A DNA stretch of 11,370 nt from Rhizobium sp. Q54 (GCA_945901195.1 CAMDKB010000113.1:1-11370); one strand, 5' to 3'; positions 1 through 9,718 are shown, counted from the first letter of the stretch. Notes: generated by a model not told the origin, from the letters alone. Program-made: numbers and translations.

Positions 1-117
1 CGTCGTTGCTTGGCTGTGAAGTTGGATCAACATGCCCGAACCCCGCTTCGAATGTCCCTCAGGATCGATCTTGCCATGAAAAAAGCAGAGCGACGAGGGT
101 CTATGTGATCATCCGGG

Positions 118-1104
118 ATGGCACACTTACTGATAGATGGAAAATGGTCGGATGAAGTTGCGCTTGGACGCATCGAACAGGGCCGCTTCGTGCGAAAGGA
201 AAGCCAGTTTCGCAATTGGGTGACGGGCAATGGTGCACCCGGCCCCTCCGGGCGCGGCGGCTTTGTTGCGGCGCCGGGACGCTATCACCTCTACATCTCG
301 CACGCATGTCCATGGGCGCATCGCACGATGATCATGCGGGCGCTGAAAGGGCTTGAAGGCATGATCGACGTTTCGGTTGTGCACTGGCTGATGCGCGAGA
401 ATGGATGGACGTTCGCACCTGGTGAGGGCGTCATTCCTGACCCGCTGGGCGAGTCCCGATTTATTTACGAAATTTATCAGCGGGCAGATGCTGACTACAG
501 CGGACGGACTACCGTCCCGGTGCTGTGGGACAAGGAGACGAAGACCATAGTCAACAATGAATCGTCGGAGATTATTCGCATGTTCAATTCGGCCTTCGAT
601 GGGGCCGGTGCGCTTGAGGGCGATTACTATCCGATGGAATTGCGTGGCGAAATCGATGCGTTGAATGACCGAATCTATAATGCGTTGAATAACGGGGTCT
701 ATCGCTGCGGTTTTGCAACGACGCAGGCAGCGTATGACGAGGCCGCGCGTGAACTCTTTGCAACATTGGATATGCTTGAAGACAGACTGTCACGTCAACG
801 CTACCTGTGCGGTATCCAGCTAACGGAAGCCGATATCAGGCTGTTGCCGACATTGTTGCGGTTTGATGCTGTTTACGTTGGTCATTTCAAGTGCAACAAA
901 AAACGGATCGTCGACTATCCCAATCTGTGGAACTACACGCGCGATCTTGTTCAGCGCCCGGCCATCAATCGGACATTTCACATCGATCATGTGCGCAAAC
1001 ATTATTACGGGAGCCATCTGCACATCAATCCACATGGCATTGTGCCTTGCGGTCCTGGTATCGATTTTACCCTGCCGCATGACCGGGAGCGATTTGCAAC
1101 GTAA
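118..1104 (+). CDS. yqjG: Glutathionyl-hydroquinone reductase (Xi-class glutathione S-transferase)
   Basis: This 328-residue cytosolic enzyme belongs to the YqjG/ECM4/PcpF family, which uses glutathione to reduce glutathionyl-hydroquinones back to hydroquinones. The N-terminal thioredoxin-like half contains the family motif CPWAHR at residues 64-69, with Cys64 as the catalytic cysteine. The motif NNESSEII (147-154) matches the glutathione-binding site. The helical C-terminal half contains LTEADIRLLPTLLRFD (235-250). Tyr195 and Tyr296/297 fall where the family has its conserved active-site tyrosines. The length fits complete family members. ATG 118 is the first start after an in-frame TGA at 106-108, and the only purine-rich stretch upstream (GAGG, 95-98) is too far away to be a good RBS, so the translation signal is weak. 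The gene converges on olsB. Family assignment is firm; the natural quinone substrate cannot be read from sequence. Confidence 0.93.
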   Translation: MAHLLIDGKWSDEVALGRIEQGRFVRKESQFRNWVTGNGAPGPSGRGGFVAAPGRYHLYISHACPWAHRTMIMRALKGLEGMIDVSVVHWLMRENGWTFAPGEGVIPDPLGESRFIYEIYQRADADYSGRTTVPVLWDKETKTIVNNESSEIIRMFNSAFDGAGALEGDYYPMELRGEIDALNDRIYNALNNGVYRCGFATTQAAYDEAARELFATLDMLEDRLSRQRYLCGIQLTEADIRLLPTLLRFDAVYVGHFKCNKKRIVDYPNLWNYTRDLVQRPAINRTFHIDHVRKHYYGSHLHINPHGIVPCGPGIDFTLPHDRERFAT

Positions 1105-1111
1105 TAAAGTT

Positions 1112-2083
1112 TCAGGCGGCAGCTTGCAGCGGATTTCCAGCAGTTGAAAAATATTCAATGTAGCGCGGATCAATCTTGTCGACAGGCATGATTACAAAGA
1201 CGTCGGTTGTGCCAAATTGATGGTCAATCACTGCACCGCCGCCAAAGACAGCGCCACAACGCAGATAGCCCTTGATGAGCGGGGGCAGGGCGCTGACGGC
1301 GCGGCGGATGTCGACTGCATCCCTGGGGAGCAGGTCCATGGGGACGTGCCGGTTGATCAAGGGCATCGCTCGCAGGGTTTCGCCTGCGGATGCGTGATGA
1401 TGCAAAAATGATAACGGCAACGCATGCTGCAGCGGATTGGTGCCTTCCAGAGAGGCGCATCCGATCAGCATGTCGATTCGATGATGACGGACGTAAGTCC
1501 AGATGCCACGCCACAAAAGTTCCAGAGTCCGCCTGGACCGATATGCGGGCAATACGCAGGAGCGACCGAGCTCCAGAAAGCGCTTGCCTTGATTGCGTTC
1601 CAGCAATCCGGAAATGTCGAATTCGGTCGCGCTGTAAAAGCCCGCATGCCTGTCAGCCACGTCCTGACGCAGCAGACGGTATGTTCCCACGACCCGAGGT
1701 TTGATCTTGCCGAAGCGGCCGACCGACGCGTGGTCAATGACGATGAGATGATCGCAAATCCTGTCGAATGCGCAGATATCCCTGCGGCGCAGCTGCGACA
1801 TGCGATCAGGAATTGCCTTGCCTTCTTCAAAGAAGACCCGCCAGCGCAGTTTTTGCGCGCGCTTGATGTCTTTTTTAGTTACGGCGATCCGTATCTCCAG
1901 TGAGCCTATTGCGCCCAATGAATCGGGGAGCCCCATCAAATCGCGGACACGCTGGCGCGATTTTACGAATGCGGGCAAAAGGGTCGCCGGGTGAAACGCC
2001 TGAATTCCCCTTGCGGCAGACCAGGGTGATCCGCCTGTTGCAGGAGATTTCGATACTTCAGGAGCTGCCGGTGACTGGTGCAT
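1112..2083 (-). CDS. olsB: L-ornithine N(alpha)-acyltransferase OlsB (GNAT fold, ornithine lipid synthesis)
   Basis: OlsB transfers a 3-hydroxyacyl chain from acyl carrier protein to the alpha-amino group of ornithine, giving lyso-ornithine lipid; OlsA, not in this window, adds the second chain. From the start used here the protein has 323 residues. It shows the family signature ELGRSCVLPAYRSR at 171-184, preceded by VVGTYRLL (131-138) and FYSATEFDIS (149-158), and followed by the GCASLEGTNP segment (208-217). An upstream ATG (2176) would give 354 residues and overlap the kinase stop as ATGA. I prefer 2083 because the extra 31 codons are AT-rich and match no family feature I know, and because known OlsB proteins are nearer 300 residues. 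Neither start has a clear RBS. The malic enzyme-kinase-olsB order on one strand supports OlsB, since I recall tme and olsB being adjacent in Sinorhizobium meliloti. Confidence 0.87.
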   Translation of the reverse strand: MHQSPAAPEVSKSPATGGSPWSAARGIQAFHPATLLPAFVKSRQRVRDLMGLPDSLGAIGSLEIRIAVTKKDIKRAQKLRWRVFFEEGKAIPDRMSQLRRRDICAFDRICDHLIVIDHASVGRFGKIKPRVVGTYRLLRQDVADRHAGFYSATEFDISGLLERNQGKRFLELGRSCVLPAYRSRRTLELLWRGIWTYVRHHRIDMLIGCASLEGTNPLQHALPLSFLHHHASAGETLRAMPLINRHVPMDLLPRDAVDIRRAVSALPPLIKGYLRCGAVFGGGAVIDHQFGTTDVFVIMPVDKIDPRYIEYFSTAGNPLQAAA

Positions 2084-2172
2084 TGTGGCGGCTACCAAAC
2101 ATATAGATTCGTAAAAATTGTGACGTGCATGTTGCGGATTCTGCAAATTTGCTTTTTCGGGCCGCGGCCATT

Positions 2173-3969
2173 TCATTGAGCTGGCTGGGCGGAACGCACA
2201 GGTTGTTCTTCGCTGAGTGTAATATTGCGTTTAAGCACCTGCGCCAGTTTTGCAATATCCACGGGCTTTGTCACGAATTCGTCGATGCCGGCAGCAAGAC
2301 ACGCCCGGCGATCTTCATCAAAGGCGTTGGCTGTTAGGGCAATCATGCGTACCGGGGGATGGCCGGTTTCGGCTTCGGCAGCGCGCACACGGCGGGCGAC
2401 TTCTGTGCCGTCGAGGCCGGGCATGCGGATGTCGAGCAGCAGTACGTCAAGGGCGGGCCGGTTTCCCTGCCGTGATTCCAGCCAGAATTGCAGTGCTTCT
2501 TCACCGTCATGCGCGCGCGTTATGGTAGCGCCAAGCTTCTCGAGATGCTTGGTGGCAATGAGCGCGTTGATCTCGTTGTCTTCTGCCAGCAGTACATTCA
2601 GGCCTTCGGCCGGTTTAAAATCGTCGAAGGTCGAAATGGCCGTTGCTTGGGGGGGCGCAAAAGCATCGGTCAGTCTGGCGATGAGTGAGCCCGTTCGCAC
2701 CGGCTTGACCAGCCAGCCGTCAAACTCTTGCAGGGATTGCTGGCCGAAGGCCCGACGTTCGAATGGTGAAAACAACACGAGGCTGCGGCCTGCGCGGGAC
2801 GCGCGAGTGGCTTTGGACAGACGACGCGTTACTTCCTCGCCCAAAGCGCAATCGACGATCACGATATCGAAGGGCTTGCCGCTTTCCAGCGCTTCGATTG
2901 CCTGGTCTTCGCCCTGTGCCCGGGTGACGCTTGCCCCCGAAGCCGCTAGGCGTTCGCCAAGCCATGGTCCTTCAAATGGCGAATTGGCCACAACCAGGAC
3001 TCTTCGTCCGGCTAAGCTTGGTTTTTCAGGCACTTTCTCGCTGTCAGCTGCGACGATCAATGGCATTTCAAAGATGAACACCGAGCCATTGACGTCAGAA
3101 TGGTCGAGGCGCAACTGGCCTCCCATCAGCTCTGCAAGGCGGCGGGAAATTGCGAGGCCGAGGCCAGTTCCCTCGTGCTGGCTGGTCGAAGAGCCGTCCG
3201 CCTGTTCGAAAGCCGTGAAGATGGCTTCCTGACGAGAAAGCGGAATTCCCGGACCGGTATCGGATATGGCGAAGCGAATGGTTCCGCCGGGGGGGCAGGT
3301 CACGCGCAGCCCGATGCCGCCTTTTTGGGTGAATTTGACGGCATTGCCTGTCAGGTTGATCAATATCTGCTGAAGGCGGGCGGCATCACCGGTCAACAAA
3401 GCTGGCACATCGGCAGCAATGGAAGAGGCGATTTCCAGTCCCTTGCCCTGAGCTCTTGGAGCAAGCAATTCCACCACGCGTTCAACCAGTGCAGTCACTT
3501 CAAATGCGGCGCTGGTCAGTTCGAGCTTTCCCGCCTCGATTCGCGAGAAATCCAGAATTTCCTCGATCAATGACGCAAGCGCGCCGCCCGAGGCGCGGAT
3601 CATTTCAAGATAATAAGTTTGTTCGGCTGTGAGATTGGCGCCGCGCATGAGATCGGTCATGCCAAGAATGCCATTTAATGGCGTGCGCATCTCGTGGCTG
3701 ACGGTTGCGAGAAACCGGGATTTTGCTTCGTTGGCCGCTTCGGCCTTGTCGCGTTCTGTAGCGGCCCCCTTCAATTCCCAGATTTCATCGCGCAGGGATT
3801 CCACCTCCTGCTGCATGCTGGTGATTGTGTTGCCCTGTGCCGAGGGTGATTTTCGTGCGCGCAACGCCCAGCCAGCCAGGAAGGCAGCCGGCAAAGCAAG
3901 GGTTGAGCCGAGAACAAGATACAGATTCATGGTGTTGTCCGGACTTGCCGGCATGCACCGGTGCTTCAA
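2173..3969 (-). CDS. Hybrid sensor histidine kinase with two receiver domains
   Basis: This 598-residue protein has one membrane segment near the N-terminus (about residues 15-37), a short coiled-coil-like linker (50-85), and a HisKA domain with phospho-accepting His92 in SHEMRTPLNG. The HATPase_c domain carries the N box (N205-N209), G1 box DTGPGI (237-242), F box (251-256) and G2 box GTGLGL (267-272). A first receiver-like domain (about 322-440) keeps Asp373 and Lys422, but its acidic pocket reads VVANS instead of the usual acidic pair. The second receiver (458-580) is complete: E463/D464, Asp513, Thr546 and Lys568. There is no periplasmic, PAS or HPt domain, so the signal and the phosphorelay partner are unknown. 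The start is TTG 3969, chosen because GGAGGG lies 5 nt upstream; ATG starts at codons 6 and 14 have weaker sites. It lies 65 bp after the malic enzyme and just before olsB. Confidence 0.93.
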   Translation of the reverse strand: MKHRCMPASPDNTMNLYLVLGSTLALPAAFLAGWALRARKSPSAQGNTITSMQQEVESLRDEIWELKGAATERDKAEAANEAKSRFLATVSHEMRTPLNGILGMTDLMRGANLTAEQTYYLEMIRASGGALASLIEEILDFSRIEAGKLELTSAAFEVTALVERVVELLAPRAQGKGLEIASSIAADVPALLTGDAARLQQILINLTGNAVKFTQKGGIGLRVTCPPGGTIRFAISDTGPGIPLSRQEAIFTAFEQADGSSTSQHEGTGLGLAISRRLAELMGGQLRLDHSDVNGSVFIFEMPLIVAADSEKVPEKPSLAGRRVLVVANSPFEGPWLGERLAASGASVTRAQGEDQAIEALESGKPFDIVIVDCALGEEVTRRLSKATRASRAGRSLVLFSPFERRAFGQQSLQEFDGWLVKPVRTGSLIARLTDAFAPPQATAISTFDDFKPAEGLNVLLAEDNEINALIATKHLEKLGATITRAHDGEEALQFWLESRQGNRPALDVLLLDIRMPGLDGTEVARRVRAAEAETGHPPVRMIALTANAFDEDRRACLAAGIDEFVTKPVDIAKLAQVLKRNITLSEEQPVRSAQPAQ

Positions 3970-3974
3970 CCTAG

Positions 3975-3980
3975 CCCTCC
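3975..3980 (-). promoter_or_regulatory. Ribosome binding site for the kinase TTG start
   Basis: On the minus strand GGAGGG sits 5 nt before TTG 3969. It is one of the strongest Shine-Dalgarno matches in the window and is the reason for preferring the TTG over the downstream ATG codons at 3954 and 3930. Confidence 0.6.
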
Positions 3981-4000
3981 CGCATTGAGAAAGAGTTGAA

Positions 4001-4026
4001 GCCCGGCAAGTCTCAGACAGCTGGGC
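4001..4026 (-). terminator. Weak hairpin after the malic enzyme gene
   Basis: Two 7-nt arms (4001-4007 and 4020-4026) pair with one mismatch on the minus strand around a 12-nt loop, starting 9 bp after the malic enzyme stop. The sequence beyond it (TTCAACTCTTTCTC) is pyrimidine-rich but has no true T run. It could be a partial terminator that still lets transcription continue into the kinase gene. This is a weak call. Confidence 0.2.
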
Positions 4027-4034
4027 CGAAATCC

Positions 4035-6365
<2,331 letters not shown>

Positions 6366-6415
6366 AAGCGGGTGGAGAGGGGCGGGGCAATGGGGTTGCC
6401 CGGGATTTGGACGAT

Positions 6416-6428
6416 TCAGACTGTCTGA
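6416..6428. promoter_or_regulatory. Perfect 13-bp palindrome, candidate operator
   Basis: TCAGAC-T-GTCTGA is a perfect 6-1-6 inverted repeat, 50 bp upstream of the longest malic enzyme start and about 155 bp upstream of the oxidoreductase. Its shape and place suit a dimeric repressor or activator site for the divergent pair. No cognate regulator is encoded in the window, so the role is inferred. Confidence 0.3.
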
Positions 6429-6489
6429 CGGGTTCGATTGACCGACGGGTCCGCCGAAAAATCAGGCGCGTCCGCGCTGCGTCCCCCGC

Positions 6490-6519
6490 TTGCGCGTTTC
6501 GTCCGGGGCTGCCTATCAT
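6490..6519 (+). promoter_or_regulatory. Possible sigma70-type promoter for the oxidoreductase gene
   Basis: TTGCGC (6490-6495) and TATCAT (6514-6519) are separated by 18 bp in the orientation of the downstream flavin oxidoreductase. Transcription would begin near 6526 and would include the hairpin at 6541-6566 in the leader. The match is only partial and alphaproteobacterial promoters are loose, so confidence is low. Confidence 0.22.
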
Positions 6520-6540
6520 GACTCAAACTGCGTAAAGCTA

Positions 6541-6566
6541 GCGGGCCGGATGTGATCCGTTCCCGC
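6541..6566 (+). promoter_or_regulatory. Two-part hairpin in the leader of the oxidoreductase gene
   Basis: The outer arms GCGGG (6541-6545) and CCCGC (6562-6566) enclose the inner arms CGGAT (6547-6551) and ATCCG (6555-6559), with loop GTG and a small C/TT bulge. All ten pairs are perfect. The structure ends 6 nt before the AGGGG ribosome binding site (6573-6577). It could be an RNA structure affecting translation or a protein operator; the inner half alone is a symmetrical 5-3-5 repeat. Confidence 0.35.
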
Positions 6567-6583
6567 CGAAAAAGGGGCGAATG

Positions 6584-7714
6584 ATGGATTTTTCCGCGAT
6601 GACCTTGAATATGTTTTTTCCAGATTACGAGGAGCCGGAAGACGATCACCGCACAATAGGGATGGCTGCCGAGCAATCCATCCGTATCGCGGAGCTGGGG
6701 TTCAATCCCTGGTACACCGACCACCATTTTCGCGGACCCTGGCACAGCAATCCCATGCAGTTTACCGCCTATATCGCACCGCAAATTCCAAAAGATCGCT
6801 ATCTCGGTTTTGGCGTGTTGTCTGCGCCCTTCTATCATCCGTTACGGCTGGTTGAGAGCATGAACCTGCTTGACCAACTCACGGAGGGCAGGGCGCTTTT
6901 CGGCATTGGCAGCGGCTGGCAAGGCGCGGAAGCCGAAGGGCTTGGTGTCGACAAGGAGTATCACGCCTCCGGCCGCGCAGCCGAAGACACGCTTGATGTG
7001 ATGCAAAAACTCTGGAAGTTCCGTTATGGCGATCCCGAATTCAGTTTCGAGGTCGGCAACCATCGCGGCCACATCAAGCGACGCATCATGCCCGCGCCCT
7101 ATACAAAGCGCCATCCGATCATGATCCGTACAGCGAGCCGAGAGGCAGGGCTTGTCAAGGCGGCACAGAATGGCTGGCCAGCTTTTCTGGGCGTCTTCGG
7201 GGCCGACGTACGGGCGCAGGCGCTCATCTATCGGACCGCGCTGACCGCCGCCAATCATCCGCAAGATGTAGTCGATGAATGTTTGCGCTGGTGCACGACC
7301 GACTGGTTGAGCATCGTCGTGGGAAAAACTGACGCGGAAGCACAAGAATTTGCGCGAATTGCCAAGGCAGAACAGATGGCCGTCCGCAGCCGCTATGTCG
7401 CCCGGTATGGAAAATTCGACGGTCCGGTCATACGTCCCAAGGCTGGCCAATCCCAGGCTGATGGTTATGCGGCCGGCGGCGATCTGAAGGATACGATTGC
7501 GGGCAGTCCGGAAAGTGTGGCCAAACGGGTGCAACAGCTGGCTGATCTTGGCATCAATCACCTGATGCTGCGCTTTCTTGGAGAATGGGCCGGGGAAACC
7601 CGCCATATCTGCGAAACGTCGCTCAAGCTGTTTTCTGAAGAAGTCATCCCGAGATTCCGGGACATCCCGCCACTGCGTGATCCCCTCGGCATTGATTTGA
7701 ACGCCATGGCTTGA
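6584..7714 (+). CDS. LLM class flavin-dependent oxidoreductase (luciferase-like monooxygenase)
   Basis: This protein of about 376 residues belongs to the bacterial luciferase-like superfamily, TIM-barrel enzymes that use reduced FMN or F420 to oxidise small organic substrates. Numbered from the upstream ATG at 6581, the typical segment runs from LGFGVLSAPFYHPLRL (75-90) through LLDQLTEGRALFGIGSGW (96-113), where the family has its strand-helix-strand flavin-binding core. The C-terminal region has GSPESVAKRVQQLADLG and INHLMLRFLG, also typical. Two ATG codons stand in tandem; AGGGG (6573-6577) is 6 nt from the second, so 6584 is preferred. The substrate cannot be named: the family includes alkanesulfonate, alkanal and many uncharacterised monooxygenases, and no sulfonate transport gene is nearby. 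It lies 73 bp before the patatin gene with no evident terminator, so the two may share a transcript. Confidence 0.9.
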   Translation: MDFSAMTLNMFFPDYEEPEDDHRTIGMAAEQSIRIAELGFNPWYTDHHFRGPWHSNPMQFTAYIAPQIPKDRYLGFGVLSAPFYHPLRLVESMNLLDQLTEGRALFGIGSGWQGAEAEGLGVDKEYHASGRAAEDTLDVMQKLWKFRYGDPEFSFEVGNHRGHIKRRIMPAPYTKRHPIMIRTASREAGLVKAAQNGWPAFLGVFGADVRAQALIYRTALTAANHPQDVVDECLRWCTTDWLSIVVGKTDAEAQEFARIAKAEQMAVRSRYVARYGKFDGPVIRPKAGQSQADGYAAGGDLKDTIAGSPESVAKRVQQLADLGINHLMLRFLGEWAGETRHICETSLKLFSEEVIPRFRDIPPLRDPLGIDLNAMA

Positions 7715-7787
7715 TCGCGCCAGGTTTGCTGTGGCGGCATTCCATGGCACACTTGGTCTTGAAGTTTTCCTTCAGGGAAGCGCCGCC

Positions 7788-9629
7788 ATGCCGCACAACT
7801 TCACCCAGGTTGATCTTGAGGCGATTGCTGCAAGCGATGCGTTTCGCGCGCTGTCGCCGGAGGACATTCGCAAGCTCGCGCGCATTGGCCGGTTTATCGA
7901 GGTGCGCCGGGGAGACATTCTGGTGCGCCAGGGCGATGTTGCTGATGTGCTCTATTATGTACTCAATGGCCGTTTCGCCGTGCAGATGGACGAACGTCCC
8001 GGTCAGATCAATGAAATCCGCCGTGGCGAACCGATTGGTGAAATCGCATTCTTTCGTGGTGGTCTGCGCACTGCGAATGTGCGAGCGCGGCGAGACAGTC
8101 TCGTTCTGGCGTTTGATCACGAACAGATGGACGAACTCGCGCGCTCGGCGCCGCGCTTTTCACGGGCTATCCTGACGTCGCTCGCCGGACGGCTTGCCGA
8201 GGCAACGCCGCGCCTGACCGCACAAAGCGCATTTCAGCCACCTCATACAATCGCTGTTGTGGGTGCTGGAAATGCGGACGTTCCTGATCGTTTCGTGGAT
8301 TCGCTGGTTGCCGGACTGAGACGTCGCGGAAAGACGCAATACGTGCGTTCGGGCGATGTGCCGCAGCGCTTCTGCCCGCCGGCCTTCGCCGAGCCCCATG
8401 ACGTAACCGGCTGGATAGAAGCAGTGGAGGACGAAACGCCGTTTGCAATTTTCGATACGCGGGGAATGGACGACGCTTTTGTCTGCACGTTGTTGCCTGT
8501 GATGGATTGCATTCTCCTTGTTGCGGATGCGTCAGGCGATCCCGCTTGCAACCGGGTGGAGACATTCGTTGCTGAAAATTGCGGTGAATGCGATATCAGG
8601 CTCGTGCTCTTGCACGGTGTTCAGGCTGCCGTTCATCAGGGAACGGCGAGTTGGCTGGCGCCGCGCACTGTCAAGATGCACCATCACATTGTTCCAGAGG
8701 CGCCAGAGGATTTGGCGCGTCTCGTGCGTTTTTTGACGGGTCATGCGCTGGGATTTGTGGCCTCGGGCGGGGGCGCGGCCTGCGCGGCGCAAGTGGGCGT
8801 CTACAAGGCGTTTCGCGAACGCGGCGTGCATTTCGATATTTTTGGCGGCACAAGCGCGGGGGCGGCCATGGCCGCGGCTTTTGCTCATGACCTTGAAGCC
8901 AGCGAAATTGACGCGCGTGTCGGGGATATTTTCATAACGCGAAAGGCCATGGGGAAGCTGACGATTCCGCGCTACAGCTTGTTCGATCACCTCCCGTTTG
9001 ATGACGCCCTGCGGGCGCATTTCGGCGAAACTGATATTGAAGATTTGCACCGGCCCTTCTTTGCTTTGTCGACGAACCTTTCGACGGGGAAGGAACACGT
9101 TCACCGCACCGGAAAAGTGTGGCAGGCGGTGCGCGCTTCGGGCGCCATTCCTGGACTGCTGCCGCCTTTCTATACGGACAAAGGTGAGATGTTGGTCGAC
9201 GGCTGCCTGATCGATAACGTCCCGGTGCGTGTCATGCATGGCATCAGCGCCGGACCGAATGTGATTGTGGCCTTCCAGCTGTCCAAGGCGACTTATTTCA
9301 ACGTGGCCTATCATGAGCTACCCGGCCGCTGGCAGATTGCCTCCACGTTGTCCGGCGTCATGAGCCGCAAGCCGCTGCCAGACGCGCCCGGCATCGCCGA
9401 GGTTCTCATGCGCAGTCTTACGCTGAGTCACGATACCGAGCTCACCGGCAGCCATCGTGACGTGGTCATCATTCCGCCTGTTAGCGATGATATCGGGATC
9501 ATGAGTTGGGAAAAGCATACCCAATTGATGGAGCAGGCTTGTCTGCATACACGGGGTCTGTTTGTAGGCAGGGTGGAAACAGAACAGCCGGCGCTGTCGG
9601 CAATATTGGCCGGGGCGGAATTCGTCTGA
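7788..9629 (+). CDS. Cyclic-nucleotide-binding domain/patatin-like phospholipase (NTE-type)
   Basis: The 613-residue protein has the layout of bacterial neuropathy-target-esterase-like hydrolases, which deacylate phospholipids or lysophospholipids. Residues about 15-135 form a cyclic nucleotide-binding domain whose phosphate-binding cassette has GE at 84-85 and R94-T-A. Residues 150-320 form a Rossmann-like linker seen in this family, with no usable P-loop. The patatin domain begins at LGFVASGGGA (321-330). It has the nucleophile elbow GGTSAG with Ser356, and Asp471 in VDGCLIDNVPV, so the Ser-Asp dyad is present. The oxyanion loop reads GGGAAC rather than the usual GGGARG, and the Asp motif is DGC rather than DGG or DGA. 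No membrane helix or signal peptide is evident. ATG 7788 is preferred for its AGGGA site (7774-7778); a GTG at 7731 would add 19 residues. The ligand and lipid substrate are unknown. Confidence 0.9.
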   Translation: MPHNFTQVDLEAIAASDAFRALSPEDIRKLARIGRFIEVRRGDILVRQGDVADVLYYVLNGRFAVQMDERPGQINEIRRGEPIGEIAFFRGGLRTANVRARRDSLVLAFDHEQMDELARSAPRFSRAILTSLAGRLAEATPRLTAQSAFQPPHTIAVVGAGNADVPDRFVDSLVAGLRRRGKTQYVRSGDVPQRFCPPAFAEPHDVTGWIEAVEDETPFAIFDTRGMDDAFVCTLLPVMDCILLVADASGDPACNRVETFVAENCGECDIRLVLLHGVQAAVHQGTASWLAPRTVKMHHHIVPEAPEDLARLVRFLTGHALGFVASGGGAACAAQVGVYKAFRERGVHFDIFGGTSAGAAMAAAFAHDLEASEIDARVGDIFITRKAMGKLTIPRYSLFDHLPFDDALRAHFGETDIEDLHRPFFALSTNLSTGKEHVHRTGKVWQAVRASGAIPGLLPPFYTDKGEMLVDGCLIDNVPVRVMHGISAGPNVIVAFQLSKATYFNVAYHELPGRWQIASTLSGVMSRKPLPDAPGIAEVLMRSLTLSHDTELTGSHRDVVIIPPVSDDIGIMSWEKHTQLMEQACLHTRGLFVGRVETEQPALSAILAGAEFV

Positions 9630-9668
9630 CCTCCGACAGTCATAGTCAAACATCTGAATCTAATAAAT

Positions 9669-9698
9669 CTTTGCGGAAAGAATGAATTTCTGGCAAAG
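9669..9698. other. Interrupted inverted repeat downstream of the patatin gene
   Basis: CTTTGC (9669-9674) pairs with GCAAAG (9693-9698), and inside it GAAA (9676-9679) pairs with TTTC (9687-9690) around a 7-nt loop. It lies 40 bp after the patatin stop. There is no T run on the plus side, so it is not a classical terminator; it could be a factor-assisted terminator, an mRNA 3' end structure or an operator. Confidence 0.3.
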
Positions 9699-9718
9699 AC
9701 CAGACCGCAAGCCACAGC

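Noticed and set aside
1..108. Open frame from the window edge to TGA at 106-108, possibly the end of an upstream plus-strand gene.
   Set aside because: Only 35 codons, arginine-rich, with no recognisable family feature; too short to support.
1105..1111. A bidirectional terminator between the convergent hydroquinone reductase and olsB genes.
   Set aside because: The gap is 7 bp and I find no stable stem with flanking T or A runs in or beside it.
2084..2172. A dedicated olsB promoter in the AT-rich stretch before the preferred start.
   Set aside because: A -10-like TATATG is present on the minus strand, but no acceptable -35 lies 16-18 bp upstream, so it is not listed as a feature.
2225..3232. 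A 335-codon plus-strand open frame opposite the histidine kinase.
   Set aside because: It is very rich in Ser, Ala and Arg, with no domain, and is a mirror of the well-supported kinase coding strand.
6842..7750. A 302-codon minus-strand frame opposite the flavin oxidoreductase.
   Set aside because: No recognisable motif and fully overlapped by a gene with clear family features, RBS and length.
8532..9314. A 260-codon minus-strand frame opposite the patatin gene.
   Set aside because: Low-complexity basic composition and no RBS or domain; a shadow of the patatin reading frame.
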